The position numbers and the translations under genes were made by a program. The notes below the pieces were generated by a model. It had not been told where the DNA came from and ran no database searches. It saw only the letters and a list, made by a program, of their open reading frames with translations. This document shows, one piece after another, positions 35,989-46,743 of a DNA stretch of 64,000 nucleotides. Each line of letters opens with the position of its first letter. Within the stretch, counting starts at the first letter, position 1. Origin of the DNA: Methylicorpusculum oleiharenae (GTDB taxonomy: Bacteria > Pseudomonadota > Gammaproteobacteria > Methylococcales > Methylomonadaceae); NCBI RefSeq assembly GCF_009828925.2, contig NZ_WUTY02000001.1:248001-312000 (forward strand), written 5' to 3'.

Positions 35989-36918
35989 TTAAAAGCTGGT
36001 TTCAAGAATTCGCCAAACTAACTCAGTGAAACTTATCCCGGCCTGTTTTGCCGCCATAGGTACCAAGCTGTGATCGGTCATACCCGGTACGGTATTGACC
36101 TCAATCAATTGGTTATGACCGTCCTGATCGATAAATACGTCGACCCTGCCCCAACCTTCAACTCCGAGCGCCTCGCAAGCACTGACCGCCAAAGCCTGCA
36201 ACGATTGCTCTTCTGGGTCACTGAGTCCGCACGGGCAATGATATTGGGTGGTATTAGCCTTGTACTTCGCATCGTAATCATAAAAAACATTGGGTGTTTC
36301 CAATCGAATAACCGGTAATGCCTCTCCCTGAACAACCGCTACCGTGAACTCCCGCCCTGAGACCCAGGCCTCGGCATAGACATCACAGTTATATTCGGAG
36401 GCCAATTCAAACGCCTGGATCAATTCATCTCTATCTGAAGCTTTACTCATGCCGATGCTGGATCCTTCCTTGGCCGGCTTGACAATCACGGGAAAACCCA
36501 GCTTCTCAATACACGTATCAATATCGCCGCTCTGTCTCAGCAAGGTCCATTGAGGCGTCGGCAAACCAACACCCCGCCAACACATCTTGGTTCTGAGCTT
36601 ATCCATACTGAGTGCCGATGCCAAAACACCACTGCCTGTGTAAGGCATGCCTATGGCTTCCAACGCACCCTGTAACACACCGTCTTCGCCGCCGCGGCCG
36701 TGGATGATATTAAATACACGATCAAAGCGCTCGCCTGCCAAGGCCTGCACCGGATTTCCAGTCACATCAATCGCGACGGCATCTATACCCGACTCTTTAA
36801 GCGCATTAAAAACAGCAGTGCCGCTTCTTAATGAAACCTCACGTTCTGCGGCAGTTCCACCCATCATTACCGCTACACGCCCAAACTGCTGCGGCATCTC
36901 AATCGCCTTCGGCTTCAT
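35989..36918 (-). CDS. ddl: D-alanine--D-alanine ligase
   Basis: Makes D-Ala-D-Ala for the UDP-MurNAc pentapeptide. I place the start at the ATG at 36918 (MKPKAIEMP), which overlaps the murB stop as ATGA; a longer frame reaches 36939. The 309-residue protein has VAVMMGGTAAEREVSLRSG, HGRGGEDG, KPAKEGSSIGMSK and the metal-binding EVNTVPGMTDHS. It is the DdlB position in the dcw cluster. Confidence 0.97.
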   Translation of the reverse strand: MKPKAIEMPQQFGRVAVMMGGTAAEREVSLRSGTAVFNALKESGIDAVAIDVTGNPVQALAGERFDRVFNIIHGRGGEDGVLQGALEAIGMPYTGSGVLASALSMDKLRTKMCWRGVGLPTPQWTLLRQSGDIDTCIEKLGFPVIVKPAKEGSSIGMSKASDRDELIQAFELASEYNCDVYAEAWVSGREFTVAVVQGEALPVIRLETPNVFYDYDAKYKANTTQYHCPCGLSDPEEQSLQALAVSACEALGVEGWGRVDVFIDQDGHNQLIEVNTVPGMTDHSLVPMAAKQAGISFTELVWRILETSF

Positions 36919-37799
36919 TCTTTTTCCCCTACCGTACACACTTCTGTCGCTAACCTGATGCCTTGCTTTTCGGCTACCGTGTCCTGAACAAATTTGATCA
37001 GCATTTCAATCTCTTCAGCCTTGGCATTGCCTGTATTAATTATAAAATTGGCATGCTTTTCAGAAACCTGAGCCCCTCCGATGGCATAACCTTTCAATCC
37101 GCAGGCTTCAATCAATCTTGCGGCATAATCTCCGTCGGGATTCTTGAAAACAGAACCGCAGCTAGGCTGATTGGTCGGTTGTGTTTGTCCACGCTTTTCC
37201 AGTAATGACTTTATTTTTTGCTGACTCACCGCCGCATTACCGGTTTCCAATTGCACCACGGCCGACAAAAACCATTCGTTTTCAAATCCTTTGACTGATC
37301 GATACGCTATCTGAAAATAGTCGGGCGCTCGTTCCAATACGTCACCTTGCCGGTTAATTGTTTCCACACTTTTGACAATGTTCCAGGTTTCCCCGCCAAA
37401 AGCGCCTGCATTCATTTTTAGTGCTCCACCCATGGTTCCCGGAATACCGGCAAGAAATTCTGCGCCGACCAGACCTTGTTCGCCGCAAAATCTGGCGACC
37501 AACGCGCAGGGGACACCTGCCTCAACGTAAACGGTGTTGTCCGCTATCAGGCGCAATTGCTTCAAGCGATTACGGGTGTTAATGACCGTTCCTCTAATGC
37601 CGCCATCCCTGACCAATACATTACTGCCTAAACCCAGCCACATGACCGGCTCAGAACTATCGATAGACCGTATAAATAAAATTAAATCGTTCTTGTCTTC
37701 CGGTATATACATCCGATCTGCCGGTCCCCCGACACGCCAGCTGGTATATTTTGCAAGCGGCTCATTACTGAGTAACCGGCCATTTAAATCGACCACCAT
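36915..37799 (-). CDS. murB: UDP-N-acetylenolpyruvoylglucosamine reductase MurB
   Basis: FAD enzyme that reduces enolpyruvyl-UDP-GlcNAc to UDP-MurNAc. The 294 residues show KYTSWRVGGPADRMYIP (FAD-binding), GLGSNVLVRDGGIRG, LAGIPGTMGGALKMNAGAFG and the catalytic Ser in NQPSCGSVFKNP, typical of the type II/short MurB. It sits directly below murC (12-base gap) and overlaps ddl by 4 bases. Confidence 0.97.
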   Translation of the reverse strand: MVVDLNGRLLSNEPLAKYTSWRVGGPADRMYIPEDKNDLILFIRSIDSSEPVMWLGLGSNVLVRDGGIRGTVINTRNRLKQLRLIADNTVYVEAGVPCALVARFCGEQGLVGAEFLAGIPGTMGGALKMNAGAFGGETWNIVKSVETINRQGDVLERAPDYFQIAYRSVKGFENEWFLSAVVQLETGNAAVSQQKIKSLLEKRGQTQPTNQPSCGSVFKNPDGDYAARLIEACGLKGYAIGGAQVSEKHANFIINTGNAKAEEIEMLIKFVQDTVAEKQGIRLATEVCTVGEKE

Positions 37800-37811
37800 G
37801 ATCCTCTCTGC

Positions 37812-39251
37812 CTATCGCATGACCAGCGCTTCAGCCAACAAAACCGGCAAATCGGTAGCGATCTGCCCAACATTTCCTGCGCCCAAGGTCAAAATCACAT
37901 CATCCTTCCTGACAATACCCGCCAACAATTTTGGCAATTCCCGCCAATCTTCTACAAATACCGGATCCACCTGCCCTCTGACGCGAATGGCTCGACTCAA
38001 TGACCGCCCGTCTGCTCCGGTGATAGGAGATTCGCCTGCCGAATAAATATCCAGCAAAATTAAAACATCCACGGATGATAAGACCTGGACGAAATCTTCA
38101 AACAAATCACGGGTCCGGGAATACCTGTGGGGCTGAAAAATAATGACTTCCCGCCGTTTAGGCCAAGCCTGTCGCAACGCCTCAAGGGTTGCGGCAATTT
38201 CACGGGGATGATGCCCATAATCATCCACCAGGGTTAACCGGCCGCCCTCAAATGGGATATCTCCATTGATTTGAAAACGGCGGCCTATGCCATGAAATGC
38301 GCCCAGACTTCTAACGATGGCGTCATCATCCACATCCAGACTGGTTGCAATGGCGATAGCCGCCAATGCATTCAACATGTTGTGCCACCCTGGCATATTC
38401 AGATGAACTCTGAGCGGTTCATAGTTACCCGAGCGCAACACGGTGAAAGAGGTGTTCATTCCGCATTGATGAATTTCAATCGCCCTGACATCGGCCTGTT
38501 CATGGACACCATAGGTTTTTACCGGCTTGGACAGTTTCGGCAAAATCTCCCTGACACCCTCATCGTCCAGACACAAAACGGCCAGGCCGTAAAAAGGCAA
38601 ATGATGCAAAAATTCGATAAATGTCGCTTTAAGCTTGTCGTAGCTACCCTGATAGGTTGCCATATGGTCTTGATCGATGTTCGTCACGACCGCCATCATG
38701 GGCTGCAGGTACAAAAATGAAGCGTCGCTTTCATCGGCTTCCGCAACCAGATAATGACCCTGACCTAACTTGGCATTGGTGCCTGCGCTGTTAAGCCGCC
38801 CACCGATCACAAAAGTGGGATCCATCCCGGCTTCTGCCAAAATGCTCGCAACCAGGCTGGTCGTCGTCGTTTTGCCATGCGTCCCGGCCACAGCAATGCC
38901 GAAACGAAAGCGCATCAATTCAGCCAGCATTTCTGCGCGAGGAATCACGGGTATCCTGTTCAGATAAGCCTCATCAACCTCATCATTGCTGCGATCAATT
39001 GCAGAAGAAACGACAACAACATCAGCACCAGCAACGTGCTCGCGTTTATGCCCGATATGGACTGACACACCTTGTTTAATCAGTCTTTCGGTTACTGCAC
39101 TGGTTTTGATATCCGAACCGGACACTTGGTAACCCAGATTGGAAAGCACTTCGGCAATGCCACTCATACCCGTGCCGCCAATTCCGACAAAATGTATGCG
39201 ATCAACATTACCTAGTGCTTTAGTAGGCATCTTTACTTTCGGAAAATTCAT
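37812..39251 (-). CDS. murC: UDP-N-acetylmuramate--L-alanine ligase MurC
   Basis: Adds L-Ala to UDP-MurNAc. The start is the ATG at 39251 (MNFPKVKMP), preceded by GGAGG at 9 bases and overlapping the murG stop as ATGA; the open frame extends 7 codons upstream but without better signals. Of 479 residues, [18 protein letters not shown] binds [16 protein letters not shown] binds ATP, and [10 protein letters not shown] is the conserved catalytic/metal segment. Confidence 0.97.
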   Translation of the reverse strand: MNFPKVKMPTKALGNVDRIHFVGIGGTGMSGIAEVLSNLGYQVSGSDIKTSAVTERLIKQGVSVHIGHKREHVAGADVVVVSSAIDRSNDEVDEAYLNRIPVIPRAEMLAELMRFRFGIAVAGTHGKTTTTSLVASILAEAGMDPTFVIGGRLNSAGTNAKLGQGHYLVAEADESDASFLYLQPMMAVVTNIDQDHMATYQGSYDKLKATFIEFLHHLPFYGLAVLCLDDEGVREILPKLSKPVKTYGVHEQADVRAIEIHQCGMNTSFTVLRSGNYEPLRVHLNMPGWHNMLNALAAIAIATSLDVDDDAIVRSLGAFHGIGRRFQINGDIPFEGGRLTLVDDYGHHPREIAATLEALRQAWPKRREVIIFQPHRYSRTRDLFEDFVQVLSSVDVLILLDIYSAGESPITGADGRSLSRAIRVRGQVDPVFVEDWRELPKLLAGIVRKDDVILTLGAGNVGQIATDLPVLLAEALVMR

Positions 39252-40303
39252 GGACGGGCCTCCGCAATACAACTATCAGCAACACACCGGGTTGCATCCA
39301 GCTTTGCACAAGTGAGGGCTGCACGCCCCATCTCGTCGAGATGGTCAATAATATGCTTGATCCGGCCCGCCAGATTTTCAGGTGTTAAATCATGTTGCAT
39401 CAACAACAGGCCTCCTCCGGCATCAACGGCATACTTCGCATTGGCGGTCTGATGGTCATCGATTGCATAAGGAAACGGGATATAAACAGCCGGAAGCGCC
39501 ATCGCAGCGACTTCGCTGACCGTCATGGCGCCTGAGCGACAGACAACCAGATCCGCCCATTGATAGGCTTCAGCCATGTTTTGAATAAACGCTGTCACTT
39601 GTGCATCAATTCCTAAATCCTGATACCGTTGAGTCACTTCGGCGAGCATGGACTCACCCGTCTGATGTTTGATCCGCACCGATTCAAGCCTGGAAGCCGT
39701 ATCAGGCATAATTTCATTCAGAACCTTGGCGCCTTGACTGCCGCCTAAGACCAAAATGCGCACCACCCCGGCTGATTTGCCTGCTTTATTTTTGGTGACC
39801 GACAATAATTCTTTACGCAGTGGATTACCCACCCATTTGGCATTGACATTCTTTTTAAAGCTATCAGGAAAAGCTTCCAGCACTTGATTTGCCAATTTAG
39901 AAAGCAAACGGTTAGTTGTGCCCGGTACGCGATTTTGTTCATGAATAATCAACGGAATACCCAGCAGTTTAGCCATTATCCCTCCAGGCCCGGCAACAAA
40001 TCCGCCCATACCCAGCACTACATCGGGTTTACGCTGACGCAGAATTTTTAAGGCTGCGAAACAAGCCCTGATCAATAATCCGATCGCTTTAAATTTTGCG
40101 GCCAAACCCTTGCCTCTAAATCCGGCCACTGGCAACCAGTCAATTTCAATCCCGTTTGCTGGAACCACCTTGCATTCCAGGCCGTTTAAAGTTCCCATCC
40201 AGCTGACTTGCCAGTCCTGCTCCTGTAAATAATGAGCAACAGCAAGCGCCGGAAAAACATGTCCGCCTGTTCCGCCAGCCATAATCACTATGCGTTTGCC
40301 CAT
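39248..40303 (-). CDS. murG: MurG, lipid II-forming N-acetylglucosaminyltransferase
   Basis: Peripheral membrane enzyme that adds GlcNAc to lipid I. The open frame continues far into ftsW, but the ATG at 40303 gives the canonical start [20 protein letters not shown] and the normal size (351 residues). Other motifs are [35 protein letters not shown] and the GlcNAc-binding segment [15 protein letters not shown]. It overlaps the end of ftsW by 16 bases and murC by 4. Confidence 0.97.
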   Translation of the reverse strand: MGKRIVIMAGGTGGHVFPALAVAHYLQEQDWQVSWMGTLNGLECKVVPANGIEIDWLPVAGFRGKGLAAKFKAIGLLIRACFAALKILRQRKPDVVLGMGGFVAGPGGIMAKLLGIPLIIHEQNRVPGTTNRLLSKLANQVLEAFPDSFKKNVNAKWVGNPLRKELLSVTKNKAGKSAGVVRILVLGGSQGAKVLNEIMPDTASRLESVRIKHQTGESMLAEVTQRYQDLGIDAQVTAFIQNMAEAYQWADLVVCRSGAMTVSEVAAMALPAVYIPFPYAIDDHQTANAKYAVDAGGGLLLMQHDLTPENLAGRIKHIIDHLDEMGRAALTCAKLDATRCVADSCIAEARP

Positions 40304-41463
40304 AACGGATTCCCTTTTGGTAAAGAGGCCTTTAATACATGAGCATCCGAACTGACTCTTAACAGCAAGGCAATTGCACTGCACATCACAATCATACTGC
40401 CGCCGCCATAACTCATTAGCGGCAAGGTAATCCCCTTGGTCGGCAATATGCCCATATTCACGCCCATATTGATAAACGCCTGAAATCCAAACCAGAATCC
40501 TATGCCATAGGCAACGTAGGCGGGAAATGCCAGACCTGCGTTTTCGGCCGTCACGCCTATTTTGAATGCACGCCATACCAATAAAGCAAACAACAGAATC
40601 ACCAGCGTAATGCCCAGCAAACCTAACTCCTCGGCTAACACTGAAAATAGAAAATCGGTATGCGCCTCAGGCAAATAAAAAAGTTTCTGCAAGCTGTTGC
40701 CCAACCCGACACCTATCCATTCTCCCCGGCCAAACGATATTAAGGCCTGCACCAGCTGAAATCCGGTATTTTCCGGATCGGCCCAAGGATTGAGATAAGA
40801 AACGATCCGCTTCCATCGATACGGAGAGATAATCACCAAGGCCGCTGCGGCTGAACCGAAGATCAGCAGTAATGCCGCAAATTGGCCTAATCTCGCGCCA
40901 CTCAAAAACATGATCACCATCGCCATCGACACTATCACTACTGCAGAACCAAAATCGGGCTCCAACAGCAATAAAACGCTGGCAACGACGAACAACGCTA
41001 AAGGTTTAAAAGCGCCAAACGTCGAATTTCTTAATGTGTCCTGATATCGCGTCACATAACTCGCCATGTAGATCACTGAAATCAGTTTGACAACTTCAGA
41101 GACCTGAATTCGAAATCCGCCCAACGAAATCCAGCGGGTACTGCCATTCACTTTCACGCCTAAGCCGGGAACGAATACCAGCAACAACAAAGCCAATCCA
41201 CCCAAAAATAACCATTGCCCGTAGCGCTCCCAAAAACTCAACGGCACACAATACATGGCGACAGCAAATACCAATCCGATAACGATATGGATCATCTGCA
41301 TCATCGGGTAATGCCAGTTGCTGCTTTGCATTTTTTCACCCAAATGAAATGACGCCGATGACACCATGATGAAACCGATGATCAACAAGGCACAACTGAT
41401 GCCTATAACCTGATAATCCAGATAAAACTCTTTTCCTGGTTTATTAGAATCTGATGCACTCAT
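40288..41463 (-). CDS. ftsW: FtsW, septal peptidoglycan polymerase (SEDS)
   Basis: Ten-segment SEDS glycosyltransferase that works with FtsI at the septum. The 391 residues include NGSTRWISLGGFRIQVSE, KLISVIYMASY, DFGSAVVIVSM, the catalytic-loop region FLPEAHTDFLFSVLAEELG, and GITLPLMSYGGGSM. It overlaps murD by 4 bases and murG by 16. Confidence 0.97.
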   Translation of the reverse strand: MSASDSNKPGKEFYLDYQVIGISCALLIIGFIMVSSASFHLGEKMQSSNWHYPMMQMIHIVIGLVFAVAMYCVPLSFWERYGQWLFLGGLALLLLVFVPGLGVKVNGSTRWISLGGFRIQVSEVVKLISVIYMASYVTRYQDTLRNSTFGAFKPLALFVVASVLLLLEPDFGSAVVIVSMAMVIMFLSGARLGQFAALLLIFGSAAAALVIISPYRWKRIVSYLNPWADPENTGFQLVQALISFGRGEWIGVGLGNSLQKLFYLPEAHTDFLFSVLAEELGLLGITLVILLFALLVWRAFKIGVTAENAGLAFPAYVAYGIGFWFGFQAFINMGVNMGILPTKGITLPLMSYGGGSMIVMCSAIALLLRVSSDAHVLKASLPKGNPLWANA

Positions 41464-42830
41464 TGTTGTAACCCGAAAACGGCCGTAGCAAACTTTTCGC
41501 CACGCTCTTTATAACTTTTAAATTGATCCAGACTGGCACAGGCCGGGGATAACAATACCGTCTCTCCTTTATCAGCCAAACCGGAAGCCACATTAACAGC
41601 CTCAGCAATGTTCTTAACCGAATAAACAGGTACACTCCCGTTGATGGCTTTTTCAATCATTGGACCATCTTTACCCATCAGGATCACCGCCTTGGCTTTT
41701 TCCCTGAGGACCGGTACCAGTTCATTCATATCTGCGCCTTTGGCGTCACCGCCTGCGATGAGAATGACCTTATTTTTATAACCTTGCAGTGCGGCTAAAC
41801 AAGCCCCAATATTTGTAGCTTTGGAATCATTGACCCACGTAATCCCTTTAATCTGGGCAACCCGTTGCATGCGATGATCCAGGCCTTTAAATTTCCGCAA
41901 GGCATTGCACATAGCCCGCTCATCAAGCCCAATTGCATCTCCCAGGGCTAAAGCGGCCAATGCATTTGATGCATTATGCAGCCCTTCCAAAGGCAATTCC
42001 GATAACGCCATTAAACGTTGATTCTTGCTGACCAGATAGTCAACTGAACCTTCACTTTGCAGACAATAATCAGCCTGGGTTTTAATCGAAAAGGTTTTGA
42101 CTTTTCGCTCAGGATTGGCCATCGCTTCAACCCAGGGGTCATCCAGATTGATGACCATCACGCCGTCGCCGTTAAATATTTTTTGTTTTTCAGCAGCATA
42201 GTCCGCCATGCTGTCATGACGATCCAGGTGATCCGCGGTGACGTTCAAAACGGTAGCAGCCGCTGCATTAAGTAAAGACGTTCTTTCCAGTTGAAAACTC
42301 GACAATTCCAATACATAGAGATCACAATCCGCCTGTAACAAATCCAGCGCCGGCGTTCCCAGATTACCGCCTATGGCGACCTGTCTGCCCGCTTCCTTAG
42401 CCATGGCACCCACCATGGTGGTCACGGTACTTTTTCCGTTCGAACCGGTAATGCCAACAACGGGAACACTGATGCAACTCACCAGCAGATCTATATCACT
42501 GAAGACTTTTGCGCCTCTGGCTATCGCTTTGACAATCGGGTATTCCTTTAACGAGACACCGGGACTGATGATCAAATGCGATGCCACCTTGAAAGCCGCT
42601 TCATCAAATCCACCGGTAAAAATCGGCGCATCGGGAATCTCATCCGCCAGTTTTGCCAGTAAAGGCGGCCTGTCCCGGCTGTCCACTACCGCGAAGCGGA
42701 TGTGCTGTTCATTCAGAAAACGGGCAACCGAAAATCCAGTATCGCCCAAACCTACTACTAAAACTTTAGAGGCATTGGGATCCAATCCTAAATGTGTCGC
42801 AAGTGCTTGCTTGATATCCGGAACGACCAT
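41460..42830 (-). CDS. murD: UDP-N-acetylmuramoylalanine--D-glutamate ligase MurD
   Basis: Adds D-Glu to UDP-MurNAc-L-Ala. The 456 residues contain VVGLGDTGFSVARFL for UDP binding, ITGSNGKSTVTTMVG for ATP, ELSSFQLERTS, DHRMQRVAQ and NDSKATNIGAC, all standard Mur ligase motifs. It is 2 bases downstream of mraY and overlaps ftsW by 4 bases. Confidence 0.97.
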   Translation of the reverse strand: MVVPDIKQALATHLGLDPNASKVLVVGLGDTGFSVARFLNEQHIRFAVVDSRDRPPLLAKLADEIPDAPIFTGGFDEAAFKVASHLIISPGVSLKEYPIVKAIARGAKVFSDIDLLVSCISVPVVGITGSNGKSTVTTMVGAMAKEAGRQVAIGGNLGTPALDLLQADCDLYVLELSSFQLERTSLLNAAAATVLNVTADHLDRHDSMADYAAEKQKIFNGDGVMVINLDDPWVEAMANPERKVKTFSIKTQADYCLQSEGSVDYLVSKNQRLMALSELPLEGLHNASNALAALALGDAIGLDERAMCNALRKFKGLDHRMQRVAQIKGITWVNDSKATNIGACLAALQGYKNKVILIAGGDAKGADMNELVPVLREKAKAVILMGKDGPMIEKAINGSVPVYSVKNIAEAVNVASGLADKGETVLLSPACASLDQFKSYKERGEKFATAVFGLQQ

Positions 42831-42832
42831 AG

Positions 42833-43915
42833 TTATCTCAGTTTCAATGTCGATAAACCGACTAAGACCAATATAAAAGTAATAATCCAGAATCTGACGA
42901 TCACGCGAGGCTCAGGCCAGCCTTTTAATTCAAAATGATGATGAATAGGAGCCATTCTAAATACTCGCTTTCCGGTCATTTTGAATGATGCAACCTGAAT
43001 CATGACTGACAGTGTCTCCATCACAAAAATACCGCCCATGATGACCAGAACAATTTCCTGCCTGACCAGAACCGCCAAAACACCTAATGCTCCACCGAGT
43101 GCCAAAGCACCGACATCACCCATAAAGACCATCGCTGGGTACGCGTTAAACCAAAGAAACCCTAATCCTGCGCCAACCAGCGCCGCACAAAATACGATCA
43201 GTTCTCCGCTATTGGGTAAAAATGGAATGGCCAAATACTTGGAAAACTCGGCATGTCCCGACAAATAAGCAAAGATGCCCAAACCTGCTGCAACCATTAC
43301 CGTAGGCATGATCGCCAGACCATCCAGCCCGTCTGTCAAATTAACCGCGTTACTGGTACCGACAATGACAAAATAGACCATGACGATATAAAACAAGCCC
43401 ATATTGAGCATGACATCTTTGAAAAACGGCACGATGAACTGGGTTTCAGCAGGAACCGTAGCGGTCATATAAAGAAATATCGCAACAGTAAGGCCGATAA
43501 CCGATTGCCAGAAATACTTGGCTCTTGCCGAGAGGCCATCGCTGTTGCCCAACATCACTTTCCGGTAATCGTCTACAAAACCGATAATTCCGAAGCCCAA
43601 GGTGACCAGCAAAACTACCCAAACATAGCGATTGCCAAGATTGCTCCACAACAACGTGCTGACTGCGACTGCAACGATTATTAACGCACCGCCCATAGTC
43701 GGAGTCCCGGCTTTATCAAAATGACTTTTAGGTCCGTCTGAACGAACACTTTGCCCGATTTTTCTGCGGGTCAGTTTTCTGATCATGACCGGACCGACGA
43801 CGAAAGAGATAATCAGCGCCGTCAATGCCCCTAAAATAGCTCTCAGAGTAAGATACTGAAATACTCTGAAGGCACTATCCAAGGTCATTAAATAATCAGT
43901 CAAATAAAGTAGCAT
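42833..43915 (-). CDS. mraY: Phospho-MurNAc-pentapeptide translocase MraY
   Basis: Ten-segment membrane enzyme that makes lipid I on undecaprenyl phosphate. The 360 residues include [10 protein letters not shown], the catalytic FVDDYRKV motif, [28 protein letters not shown] and [12 protein letters not shown]. Length matches E. coli MraY. murF lies 15 bases upstream, and murD 2 bases downstream. Confidence 0.98.
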   Translation of the reverse strand: MLLYLTDYLMTLDSAFRVFQYLTLRAILGALTALIISFVVGPVMIRKLTRRKIGQSVRSDGPKSHFDKAGTPTMGGALIIVAVAVSTLLWSNLGNRYVWVVLLVTLGFGIIGFVDDYRKVMLGNSDGLSARAKYFWQSVIGLTVAIFLYMTATVPAETQFIVPFFKDVMLNMGLFYIVMVYFVIVGTSNAVNLTDGLDGLAIMPTVMVAAGLGIFAYLSGHAEFSKYLAIPFLPNSGELIVFCAALVGAGLGFLWFNAYPAMVFMGDVGALALGGALGVLAVLVRQEIVLVIMGGIFVMETLSVMIQVASFKMTGKRVFRMAPIHHHFELKGWPEPRVIVRFWIITFILVLVGLSTLKLR

Positions 43916-43930
43916 TCTTATTCCTGTGTC

Positions 43931-45277
43931 TTAAACAATGGCATTGACAACATTTTCCATACGCTGAAACCGTGAGCCTTTCACTAATATTGCTTCTTGG
44001 CCTTTCTGTTCGGATTTCAGGGCATCGGTCAATGCCTGCTGTGTTTCGTAATAAACCCCGCCGTCGCCGAAGGCCTCAACGCTATGGCGTGCGTCATCTC
44101 CTGTCGCAAAAAGCCTTTTAACACCCATCGCTTTCATTTGCTTACCCATGTCCTGATGAATCAATGAGCTTTCCGGGCCTAATTCACCAAAAGCGCCCAG
44201 AGCAACCCAAGGCTCGCCATTGCAGTCCATCAGAACCGCCAGCGCCGCATTTAATGAAGCAAAGTTGGCATTATAAGTATCGTCGATAACGATATTGCCC
44301 AATTGACCGGCACGAGGACACAAACGGCCATTGACCGGCTGAACGGACTCCAAACCTCGCTTGATTTGGACCAAATCCAGACCCAGCGCCAAACCTGCCG
44401 CACTGGCTGCCAAGGCATTAAGTACGTTATGACGGCCTGCCAGATTAAGCCGGATCTCGATAAATGCGTTTTTATAACGAAGGGTAAACGCCGTACAAAA
44501 ACGATTTTCCGAAATTTCAGTCTTGAATCCATCTGAGCTAACATCTGCGCCAGGATTCATTCCGAATGAAATCACTTTTCGCTTACCGGCCAGACCGTGC
44601 CAGTAATCAAAATAAACATCATCGTGATTGAGTACGGCCGTCCCGGACTCCTTTAAAGCACCGATAATTTCGCCCTTGCCCCTGGAAACGCCTTCAACAC
44701 TGCCGAATCCTTCTAAATGAGCCGGTCCTGCATTGGTAATAATCGTCACATCGGGCTGCACAAAACGACTGGTGTAAGCTATTTCCCCTGCATGGTTTGC
44801 ACCCATTTCGATCACGCCGTACCGATGTTTTTCTTCCAGCCGCAGCAAGGTCAACGGCACGCCAATGTCATTATTCAGGTTACCGGCTGTAAACAGCACC
44901 GAGTCGTCATTCCCCAGAACTGCCGCTGTCATTTCTTTTGCAGTCGTTTTGCCGTTACTGCCGGTAATGCCAACAATACGCGCCGGCATGAGGTTTCGCC
45001 AATGGCCTGCTATTTTAGCCAAGGCCAGCCGGGTATCTTCCACTTCAAGAACCGGCAAACGGGTTTCAACTGGCTTACTTACAATAACCGCGCAGGCCCC
45101 TGCCTGTTCGGCCTGATCAACAAAATCGTTACCATCGAAATGGCCGCCCTTGATGGCTATATACAGATCGCCGGGCTGCAAGGTCCGCGTGTTAATACTG
45201 ATCCGTTCAACTTCAATATCTTCGCCGGTCAGCCCGGCATCGATCCATTGCGCTATTTGGCTCAACAAAACTCGCAT
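43931..45277 (-). CDS. murF: UDP-MurNAc-tripeptide--D-Ala-D-Ala ligase MurF
   Basis: Completes the pentapeptide precursor. The 448 residues have ISINTRTLQPGDLYIAIKG at the N-terminal uridine domain, the P-loop ITGSNGKTTAKEM, GANHAGEI, and DDTYNANFASLNAAL. Start and murE stop share one base, so the genes are coupled. Confidence 0.97.
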   Translation of the reverse strand: MRVLLSQIAQWIDAGLTGEDIEVERISINTRTLQPGDLYIAIKGGHFDGNDFVDQAEQAGACAVIVSKPVETRLPVLEVEDTRLALAKIAGHWRNLMPARIVGITGSNGKTTAKEMTAAVLGNDDSVLFTAGNLNNDIGVPLTLLRLEEKHRYGVIEMGANHAGEIAYTSRFVQPDVTIITNAGPAHLEGFGSVEGVSRGKGEIIGALKESGTAVLNHDDVYFDYWHGLAGKRKVISFGMNPGADVSSDGFKTEISENRFCTAFTLRYKNAFIEIRLNLAGRHNVLNALAASAAGLALGLDLVQIKRGLESVQPVNGRLCPRAGQLGNIVIDDTYNANFASLNAALAVLMDCNGEPWVALGAFGELGPESSLIHQDMGKQMKAMGVKRLFATGDDARHSVEAFGDGGVYYETQQALTDALKSEQKGQEAILVKGSRFQRMENVVNAIV

Positions 45278-46740
45278 TATCGAATATCCTCCAAGGCTCT
45301 GATAACCACTTCGGCATCGCTGAAAGGTATTTTTACACCGTTAATTTCCTGATAGGCCTCATGACCTTTACCGGCAATAAGAATACAGTCTTGATCTTCA
45401 GCTTCTCTAACCACGGTTTTTATTGCCTGCTCTCTGTCTTGAATCACACGGATCTTGGTGCTACTGCATCCCTGCTTGATTCCGTCAATGATCCGCAACG
45501 AATTTTCGCTGCGGGGATTGTCATCGGTTAGAACAATATGGTCCGCCCATTTTTCAGCGATTTGCCCCATCAACGGACGTTTACCCGCATCCCTGTCGCC
45601 ACCACAACCCATTACTACCCATAATTTTTCGGGGCAATGTTTTTTCAATCCGGTTAACACTTTATCCAGCGCATCCGGCGTGTGCGCATAATCCACAAAA
45701 ATCCATGGCGTCGATTCAGAGCCATACCGTGTCATACGCCCGGCAACCGGCTTGATGTTTGAAATCCGGCGAACAGATTCATCAAAGGAGTAGCCCGTAG
45801 CCAGCAATACGCCAAAAACCAGAAGAAGATTTTCAACATTAAAATCGCCGTACAATTCAACGCTGACCCGCCGACAATGGTCACGCCAGCACACATCAAA
45901 CTGCATACCGTCCAATCCCTGTTCAATTCTTTTGGCCAAAACCGTTTCGCCACTTTCTAACTGCTTGCCCTGTAAGCTTGTACCCCATACGGCAACTGAG
46001 GGAGGCACAGCCTTTAGTATCGCGGCACTGTAACTATCGTCTAAGTTGATAACCGCAAACTGCACACCCGGTTTGGCTAAAAGCCTTAACTTTGCCTCGA
46101 CATAATTTTCCATTGAACCGTGATAATCCAGGTGATCACGGCTGATATTGGTATAAACCGCACCTTTAAATGTGATCCCATTAACACGGCCTTGCTCCAA
46201 TCCGTGAGACGACACTTCCATTGCTACCGACCTTTTTCCTTCCTGTTTAAATGCGGCTAGCATGGCCTGGATCGCCAGCGCATCAGGCGTAGTATTTTGA
46301 GTTGTTTTAAGCTCACCCCAACTACCCCAGCCTAACGTTCCGATAATGCCACAGTCATCCATCGCTTGACCCAGAAACTGACTGCAAGACGTCTTACCGT
46401 TGGTTCCAGTTATGCCAATCAGGCTCATAGCTGCAGAAGGCTCAGCATAATAGCGCCCGGCAATATCACCCAAGCGCGCATGTAACTGCTCAACTGCAAC
46501 GAAAAAAACCGCCTGATCCTGATTAAACTTCACATCTTCACAAGAAGCGGAGTCATAAATGATGGCTACCGCACCTCTTTTTATGGCGTCTTCAGCAAAC
46601 AATAAGCCATGCTGCCTGGCCCCCGACAACGCAATAAAAGCATCTCCAGGCTTAACTTCACGGCTGTTTAACGTCAAACCCTGAATGGAAATATCATTTA
46701 TTACCGAGGCATAGCCCTCCAGTAAGCTGCTTAGCTTCAT
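45277..46740 (-). CDS. murE: UDP-MurNAc-tripeptide synthetase MurE (meso-DAP type)
   Basis: Adds the third peptide residue. The 487 residues contain GITGTNGKTSCSQFLGQ, EVSSHGLEQGRV, FVDYAHTPDALDKVL and the DNPR motif (LTDDNPRSEN), which is the mark of enzymes using meso-diaminopimelate, so the wall is a normal Gram-negative type. It is 3 bases downstream of ftsI. Confidence 0.97.
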   Translation of the reverse strand: MKLSSLLEGYASVINDISIQGLTLNSREVKPGDAFIALSGARQHGLLFAEDAIKRGAVAIIYDSASCEDVKFNQDQAVFFVAVEQLHARLGDIAGRYYAEPSAAMSLIGITGTNGKTSCSQFLGQAMDDCGIIGTLGWGSWGELKTTQNTTPDALAIQAMLAAFKQEGKRSVAMEVSSHGLEQGRVNGITFKGAVYTNISRDHLDYHGSMENYVEAKLRLLAKPGVQFAVINLDDSYSAAILKAVPPSVAVWGTSLQGKQLESGETVLAKRIEQGLDGMQFDVCWRDHCRRVSVELYGDFNVENLLLVFGVLLATGYSFDESVRRISNIKPVAGRMTRYGSESTPWIFVDYAHTPDALDKVLTGLKKHCPEKLWVVMGCGGDRDAGKRPLMGQIAEKWADHIVLTDDNPRSENSLRIIDGIKQGCSSTKIRVIQDREQAIKTVVREAEDQDCILIAGKGHEAYQEINGVKIPFSDAEVVIRALEDIR

Positions 46741-46743
46741 TTT

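Noticed and set aside
39248-40576. Long 442-codon version of MurG
   Set aside because: The extra 91 residues are the ftsW coding region read in another frame; the ATG at 40303 gives the family's normal start and length.
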